Below, one piece after another: positions 59,473 through 64,000 of a stretch of 64,000 nucleotides of DNA. The notes beneath the pieces were generated by a model. The model saw only the letters and a program-made list of their open reading frames with translations, was not told where the DNA came from and did not search any database. Position 1 is the stretch's first letter. Each line of letters begins with the position of its first letter. Origin of the DNA: CAVROP01 sp050008495 (GTDB taxonomy: Bacteria > Acidobacteriota > Terriglobia > UBA7540); contig JBEKMN010000001.1 in NCBI GenBank assembly GCA_050008495.1, positions 62,001 through 126,000 on the forward strand, in the 5' to 3' direction. The translations under genes and the position numbers were made by a program.

Positions 59473-60858
59473 ATGGCACGGTGGGTCTTAAAACTCGAGC
59501 GTCCGGGACGCTTGCACTGGGCCTTGGGGCTTGGGCCGCTGCTGTTGCTATTGCTAATGACCACCCCAGAGGCTCGGGGTCAGGAAGGTTCCACGCCCAG
59601 CCAGGGCCAGAACTCGACGGATCCGGCGGCCCAAGCTTGGAACTGGCATTTCCAATCGACTGTGGTGGGCCAAGGCCATTCTTCATTTCCTGCCCAGTAC
59701 ACTGGCCCGAATAGCATGACGCCCGGGGCCTCGATTCGAGACACGATTTCTCTGGACGCGTTCGGCGGCGTGCGGATATGGCAAGGGGGAGAGTTCTTTG
59801 TGGACCTCCTGATGTGGCAGGGATACGGACTTAGCAACACGCTGGGCCTCGCCGCGTTTCCAAACGCTGAGGCGTTCCGAGTGGGGAAAACCTACCCCGA
59901 CGTCAACGTTTGTCGGGCTTACCTTCGTGAGACGGTGGGGTTGGGCGGGGAAAAGGAGTCAACCGAGGACGCACCTGACGACTTGAGAGGCACAAAGGCC
60001 GTTCGGAGGCTCACATTTACAATAGGCCATTTCAACGCCATAGATATCTTCGACAACAACGCCTACGCCAACGATCCGCGTACTCAGTTCATGAGCTGGT
60101 CCCTGTACGCCAATGACGCCTGGGACTATCCGGCGAACACGCTGGGATTTACGAACGGAGCTACGGCGGAATTTAATACCCGCGCCTGGAGCGCGCGGTT
60201 GGGCATCTTTCAGGTGTCGAAATTCGCCAACGCTTTGCGAATGGACTGGGACTTACCCAAGGCTTGGTCGGCAGCTCTGGAATTTGAAAGGCGATATTCA
60301 CCTCGGGGCCATCCGGGCGCCATTCGATTGATGGGCTATGACACACGCGCGCACATGGGAAGCTATCAAGCCACGCTCGACGATCCGGCGATCAGCGAAG
60401 ATATTTACTTGACCGCGGCGTACCGGTACAAGTACGGCTTTGGCATCAATATGGACCAGGAAATCCGCAAGGACCTCGGAGCATTCATGCGCCTGGGGTG
60501 GAGCGACGGCAAGAATCAGACCTTCGAGTTCACCGACGTGGACCGCACCGCCACCGCGGGGATCAGCTTGAAGGGCGCGTCGTGGCGTCGCCCGCGGGAC
60601 ACCGTCGGCCTGGCGGTTGTGGTCAACGGGATCAGCGCTGTCCATCGCCAGTATCTTGCCGCGGGCGGGCTCGGAATCACGGTCGGCGACGGAGCCCTCG
60701 ACTACCGGGCCGAGCGGGTCGCCGAAACGTATTACGACTGGCAGATCGCGAAGCATTTCCAGTTGACCTTTGATTACCAATTCGCCCAGAATCCGGCGTA
60801 CAATCACGTGCGCGGGCCCGTTGATCTCTTTGCGCTGCGGTTCCATACCGAACTCTAA
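59473..60858 (+). CDS. OprB-family (carbohydrate-selective type) outer-membrane porin
   Basis: This 461-residue protein has a signal peptide (LGLGPLLLLLLMTTPEARG) and a beta-barrel pattern with the OprB-type start AWNWHFQSTVVGQGHSSFPAQY, conserved GHFNAIDIFDNNAYANDPRTQFMSW and a C-terminal ...LRFHTEL ending in an outer-membrane-type residue. OprB porins normally pass sugars. Here it is the first gene after an Mg2+ riboswitch, so divalent-cation or anion passage is an open possibility. ATG 59473 (GTG at 59470 is an alternative) has AAAGGA upstream. It lies 12 bp before the next gene. Confidence 0.85.
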   Translation: MARWVLKLERPGRLHWALGLGPLLLLLLMTTPEARGQEGSTPSQGQNSTDPAAQAWNWHFQSTVVGQGHSSFPAQYTGPNSMTPGASIRDTISLDAFGGVRIWQGGEFFVDLLMWQGYGLSNTLGLAAFPNAEAFRVGKTYPDVNVCRAYLRETVGLGGEKESTEDAPDDLRGTKAVRRLTFTIGHFNAIDIFDNNAYANDPRTQFMSWSLYANDAWDYPANTLGFTNGATAEFNTRAWSARLGIFQVSKFANALRMDWDLPKAWSAALEFERRYSPRGHPGAIRLMGYDTRAHMGSYQATLDDPAISEDIYLTAAYRYKYGFGINMDQEIRKDLGAFMRLGWSDGKNQTFEFTDVDRTATAGISLKGASWRRPRDTVGLAVVVNGISAVHRQYLAAGGLGITVGDGALDYRAERVAETYYDWQIAKHFQLTFDYQFAQNPAYNHVRGPVDLFALRFHTEL

Positions 60859-60870
60859 GAAAGCAGAAAC

Positions 60871-62130
60871 ATGATTTACTTTTCTGAACTCGAGCACCTG
60901 CCCGTCTATGGAGTGAAGGGAGAGTACCTCGGCCGGCTGGAGGACCTGTGTGTCGCCCCCGCTCAGAACTCCCTTCGCGTGGCTTGCTATCTTGTCAAGA
61001 GTCCCAAGAAGGTCCTGATTTGCATCACGCACGAGCAGATGCAATCGCTCTCCGTTCGAGCCGGGCAGACCAGCGTGCCGCGCGACGAAGTGCGTTGCTA
61101 CGCTCCCGACGAGGGGTTGCTGAAAGTCAAAAAGGACATCCTGGATCAGCAGATCATTGATGTGAACAACCGCAAAGTGGTGCGCGTCAATGATGTGGAC
61201 TTTGATATTCAGCCCGCCGATCATCACGCGGAACTGCGAATTGTGGCGGTCAATGTCGGGCTGGCTGCGGCGTTGCGCAGGCTATTGCAGGGCCTCCTGT
61301 CCAAGCATACCATCCGCATGCTCACCAGCCTTTTCCCGACAAGGACCATTCCCTGGGAGTTCGTCAATCTGATTGAGCCGGACCCTCAGCGGCGCGTCAA
61401 GCTCCGTCTTTCCTACGATCGTGTGGCGCAACTTCACCCTGCCGACATCGCCGATATTCTCGAGGAACTGAGTCGGGATGAGCAACAATCCGTCCTCGAA
61501 GGTCTTGACGACGAGACGGCTGCCCAGGCACTCTCCGAAATTCCCACCCGAATGCAGGCCGACTTGCTGGAGAGCATTCCGGCCGAAAAGGCGGCCGATA
61601 TCGTCGAGGAAATGGCTCCAGACGAAGCCGCAGACGTGTTGCAGGAATTGTCGCCGGAAACCTCGGCTGAAGTTCTGGCGGATATGGGGAAAGAGGAGGC
61701 CAACGAAGTTCGTGAACTGTTGGGCTTCGAGGAGAATACGGCCGGAGCCCTCATGACCACGGAATATGTGTTTGTGCATGAATCCGCGTCGGTGGAAGGG
61801 GCCATCGCGGCGCTGAGGAATTTTGAGGGGCCCGTCGAGTTGATCCAGATGATTTATCTCGTGGACAACGACGCCGTCCTGACCGGGGCTGTCCCCGTCG
61901 GACGCATCCTTCTTTCCCAACCTTCTGCGCCGCTCAAGGACCTTGCGATGGATTCGCTGATTTCCGTCCCCTCGCACGCCGCCGCGGCTTCCGTGGTGGA
62001 TCTTTTTCACAAATACAACTTGGTCTCTCTACCCGTGGTGGATGACAACGGCCATTTGATTGGGGTCGTCACCGCGGACGATGTGTTGGAACTGGTGATC
62101 ACCAGGAAACAATTCCGCAGCAGAGGATGA
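60871..62130 (+). CDS. Soluble PRC-barrel/MgtE N-domain/CBS-pair protein
   Basis: This 419-residue protein has two PRC-barrel-like segments (about 1-60 and 90-145), an MgtE_N superhelical domain (about 180-285; LHPADIADILEEL, DDETAAQALSEIP, MAPDEAADVLQELSPE) and a CBS pair (about 290-415; ENTAGALMTTEYVFVHESASVEGA, PVVDDNGHLIGVVTADDV). The MgtE transmembrane channel is absent. In MgtE these soluble parts bind Mg2+ and close the channel. Standing directly before an NRAMP gene (6 bp apart), it may gate or sense for that transporter. ATG 60871. Confidence 0.9.
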   Translation: MIYFSELEHLPVYGVKGEYLGRLEDLCVAPAQNSLRVACYLVKSPKKVLICITHEQMQSLSVRAGQTSVPRDEVRCYAPDEGLLKVKKDILDQQIIDVNNRKVVRVNDVDFDIQPADHHAELRIVAVNVGLAAALRRLLQGLLSKHTIRMLTSLFPTRTIPWEFVNLIEPDPQRRVKLRLSYDRVAQLHPADIADILEELSRDEQQSVLEGLDDETAAQALSEIPTRMQADLLESIPAEKAADIVEEMAPDEAADVLQELSPETSAEVLADMGKEEANEVRELLGFEENTAGALMTTEYVFVHESASVEGAIAALRNFEGPVELIQMIYLVDNDAVLTGAVPVGRILLSQPSAPLKDLAMDSLISVPSHAAAASVVDLFHKYNLVSLPVVDDNGHLIGVVTADDVLELVITRKQFRSRG

Positions 62131-62136
62131 TCTCTC

Positions 62137-63402
62137 GTGAATCGCGAACGGCTTGGCAAGTACCGCACACGATTGCTGATTTTCCTGGCCGTCCTCGGCC
62201 CCGGGATTATCACCGCCAACGTGGACAACGACGCGGGAGGCATTTACACCTACTCCCTTGCCGGAGCGAAATTCGGGTTTACGTTGCTTTGGACGTTGAT
62301 TCCTATCACGGTGGCGCTGGTGGTGGTTCAGGAAATCGTGGCGCGCATGGGCGTGGTAACCGGGAAGGGCCTGGCGGACCTGATTCGCGAGGAGTATGGC
62401 TTTCGCACCACGTTCATCCTCATGATGATGCTGCTCGCCGCCGACCTTGGCAACACGGTTGCTGAATTTGCGGGGCTCGCCTCCGGCATGTCCGTGTTCG
62501 GCGTGACGCGCTACGTGGCAGTTCCGCTCGGCGCCGTGCTGGTCTGGGCGTTGGTCGTCAAGGGCACTTACCGGATTGTGGAGAAAGTCTTTCTGGCAGC
62601 TTGCGTGTTTTACGTTGCCTATCCGGTCTCGTGTTTCCTCGCCCACCCCAAGTGGCCGGACGCTGTAATCAGCACCCTGAAACCCTCTTTCGAGTTTAGT
62701 GGGGGCTACTTGTACATGCTCGTCGGCGTGGTGGGCACGACCATTGCGCCCTGGATGCAGTTCTATCTTCAAGCGGCGGTGGTGGAAAAGGGCATCAAGG
62801 TGAAGGAATACATCTATTCCCGCTGGGATGTGATTGTGGGCTGCATCATCACGGACGTGGTGGCATTTTTCATCATCGTCGCCTGTGCCGCCACCATTTA
62901 TCTTAGCGGCCATCGCCAGATCAACGACGCCGGGGATGCGGCGATGGCTCTGCGCCCCCTCGCAGGACACGCGGCCAGCGCGCTGTTTGCTTTCGGACTC
63001 TGCAATGCTTCTCTCTTTTCAGCTTGTATTCTGCCGTTGGCCACCGCTTATTATGTCTGCGAAGGACTCGGCCTGGAAGCGGGCATCAATAAGCGCTTCG
63101 ACGAAGCCCCGACTTTCTACTGGCTCTATACATCGCTGATCGTGGTTGGGGCGCTGGCCGTGATGCTGCTCAGTGAAGCAAAACAGATTCCCATCATCCT
63201 TTTCTCGCAAGTGGCCAACGGCATTCTCCTGCCTTTTGTACTGATCTTCATGCTTCACCTCGTGAACCGCGAGGACCTGATGGGAAAGTACAAGAATTCC
63301 CGCCTGTTCAATTACATCGCCTGGGTGACCTGCGTGGTGATGATCGCCCTGACCCTGTTGCTGGTGGTGAGTACGTTTTTCCCGGATAAACTGCCGGCGT
63401 GA
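62137..63402 (+). CDS. NRAMP-family divalent metal transporter with non-canonical metal site
   Basis: This 421-residue membrane protein has about 11 TMs of the NRAMP fold. TM1 GPGIITANVDNDAGGIYTY carries DNDA (30-33) in place of the usual DPGN, and TM6 GTTIAPWMQFYL has APW (205-207) in place of the usual MPH, so the Met that favours transition metals is gone. NRAMP-related Mg2+ transporters are known to differ at these positions and can be M-box controlled. GTG 62137 starts 6 bp after the MgtE_N/CBS gene. Mg2+ transport is inferred. Confidence 0.9.
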   Translation: MNRERLGKYRTRLLIFLAVLGPGIITANVDNDAGGIYTYSLAGAKFGFTLLWTLIPITVALVVVQEIVARMGVVTGKGLADLIREEYGFRTTFILMMMLLAADLGNTVAEFAGLASGMSVFGVTRYVAVPLGAVLVWALVVKGTYRIVEKVFLAACVFYVAYPVSCFLAHPKWPDAVISTLKPSFEFSGGYLYMLVGVVGTTIAPWMQFYLQAAVVEKGIKVKEYIYSRWDVIVGCIITDVVAFFIIVACAATIYLSGHRQINDAGDAAMALRPLAGHAASALFAFGLCNASLFSACILPLATAYYVCEGLGLEAGINKRFDEAPTFYWLYTSLIVVGALAVMLLSEAKQIPIILFSQVANGILLPFVLIFMLHLVNREDLMGKYKNSRLFNYIAWVTCVVMIALTLLLVVSTFFPDKLPA

Positions 63403-63438
63403 GGACAGCCTCCGAAACTCCTACTGGAGACACCGGCT

Positions 63439-63520
63439 GTCATCCTGAGCGAAGCGAAGGATCTCCGTAGTCTTTGAACCAACACCAACTGCAGAGATCC
63501 TTCGCTTCGCTCAGGATGAC
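63439..63520. repeat. Dispersed hairpin repeat (GTCATCCTGAGCG type)
   Basis: This full copy has arms GTCATCCTGAGCGAAGCGAA and the inverse ending 63520, with a ~26 nt loop. Its right end supplies the last codons and TGA stop of the DUF2254 gene. It lies between convergent genes. Confidence 0.86.
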
Positions 63521-64000
63521 ACTTTTTTGTGTTCGAATTCCAACGAGGGCGGCGCGACAAAGCTCTCCAGCGACGCCAGCCTGACGCGCATCTCTCGTAG
63601 CTCCAACTCTCCAAGCCTCTGTGCGCAGCCTGAGACAATTCTCCTCCCGCGTTCAGCGAGTGTGCGACGGTACTGCTCGTCCGGTGTGCCGACGGCGATA
63701 TCACCGAGCGCGCGCAGCAGGCGCAGGCTGACCGCCATGTCCGTCTGCGAGTAGAGGCGGATTTGCTCGAACCCCGCGTCTACCATCCGGTCGAAGTCGG
63801 TCCACTGAATGCTGACTCGAACCACTCCGGGCGGATCGTAGAGCACAGACTCCGGCAGTTCCCTGGACGCGAAACGGATCAGTATGCGGCTTAATTGGTC
63901 GACGCAGCTTATGGCCGTGCTCGGGTCGTTAACGGCAGGAGAGATGGCTTTGAGCGCGATGTCAACGATTTGCAAAACCCCGAACTCAAGGTCTTGTTGC
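63511..64000 (-). CDS. DUF2254 family membrane protein, C-terminal part (cut by window edge)
   Basis: About 163 C-terminal residues are visible. They include the DUF2254 hallmark LEFGVLQIVDIALKAISPAVNDPSTAISCVDQL, then a mixed alpha/beta cytosolic tail (GVVRVSIQWTDFDRMVD). The TMs would be in the missing N-terminal part. DUF2254 proteins are predicted inner-membrane proteins of unknown role. The stop codon (TGA) comes from the dispersed hairpin repeat at 63439-63520, so the last residues (KKVSS) may be repeat-derived. Confidence 0.85.
   Translation of the reverse strand, partial: QQDLEFGVLQIVDIALKAISPAVNDPSTAISCVDQLSRILIRFASRELPESVLYDPPGVVRVSIQWTDFDRMVDAGFEQIRLYSQTDMAVSLRLLRALGDIAVGTPDEQYRRTLAERGRRIVSGCAQRLGELELREMRVRLASLESFVAPPSLEFEHKKVSS

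Noticed and set aside
60871..62130. Complete MgtE magnesium channel
   Set aside because: The frame has the MgtE_N and CBS domains but no transmembrane domain; the next frame is an NRAMP, not the missing MgtE channel.

Overview
The window looks like a chromosomal segment of an Acidobacteriota (Terriglobia/Solibacter-like) bacterium. The basis is GC-rich coding sequence, an 'ADOP'-type duplicated MacB/FtsX permease, many secreted glycosidases and peptidases, a cNMP-binding/thioredoxin-reductase fusion next to a UBP zinc finger, and gene gaps crowded with hairpin-forming repeats of the 'GTCATCCTGAGCG...AAGGATCTC' type. The taxonomy is an inference; no rRNA or tRNA gene was seen.

Layout. 1-4556 (minus strand): glyA (cut by the window edge), rpiB, a repeat-filled gap and an ADOP permease. 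4719-6548: a low-GC AIPR-family gene, probably a horizontally acquired phage-defence gene. 6903-17174: a carbohydrate locus with an SDR dehydrogenase, an enolase-superfamily dehydratase, a sodium/solute symporter, a GH2 glycosidase, a DHDPS-family aldolase and a GH51-like arabinofuranosidase. These could form a non-phosphorylative oxidative sugar route from polymer to keto-acid. 17290-23087: a zincin, then a four-gene minus-strand operon (sugar-nucleotide epimerase, HAD phosphatase, an unrecognised conserved protein, an HldE-like PfkB kinase) that suggests surface sugar synthesis, and a divergent UDP-sulfoquinovose synthase. 23187-25521: three tandem copies of an unrecognised membrane protein. 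25532-37836: YjbR, a YncE-like propeller, an M16 peptidase pair (one catalytic, one not), an M20 amidohydrolase, an F420/NADP-type reductase, the cNMP/TrxR fusion plus UBP zinc finger, an S41 protease, an Fe-S aldo/keto reductase and a B12/radical SAM protein that overlaps it.

38744-48368: a phosphofructokinase with PPi-type residues, an unknown membrane-anchored protein, lysS, a receiver domain lacking its phosphoacceptor Asp, a ceramidase-like hydrolase, a PfkB kinase, a DUF433 antitoxin with a decayed toxin reading frame, and a GH31 glucosidase. 48940-58947: a methyltransferase, aroC, def-fmt-rsmB, an M14 peptidase and a ThuA-like protein. 59111-63402: a strong promoter, an M-box (Mg2+) riboswitch with an intrinsic terminator, then an OprB-type porin, a soluble PRC/MgtE_N/CBS protein and an NRAMP-family transporter with a non-canonical metal site. 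The right edge holds the C-terminal part of a DUF2254 protein.

The most interesting items are the M-box/porin/MgtE_N-CBS/NRAMP operon (a candidate Mg2+ uptake system), the AIPR gene with its palindromic operator candidate, the redox-Cys-less TrxR fusion with a UBP zinc finger, the tandem membrane-protein triplication, and two intergenic repeat families (a ~34-bp element, and 7/8-mer tandem arrays paired as inverted repeats).
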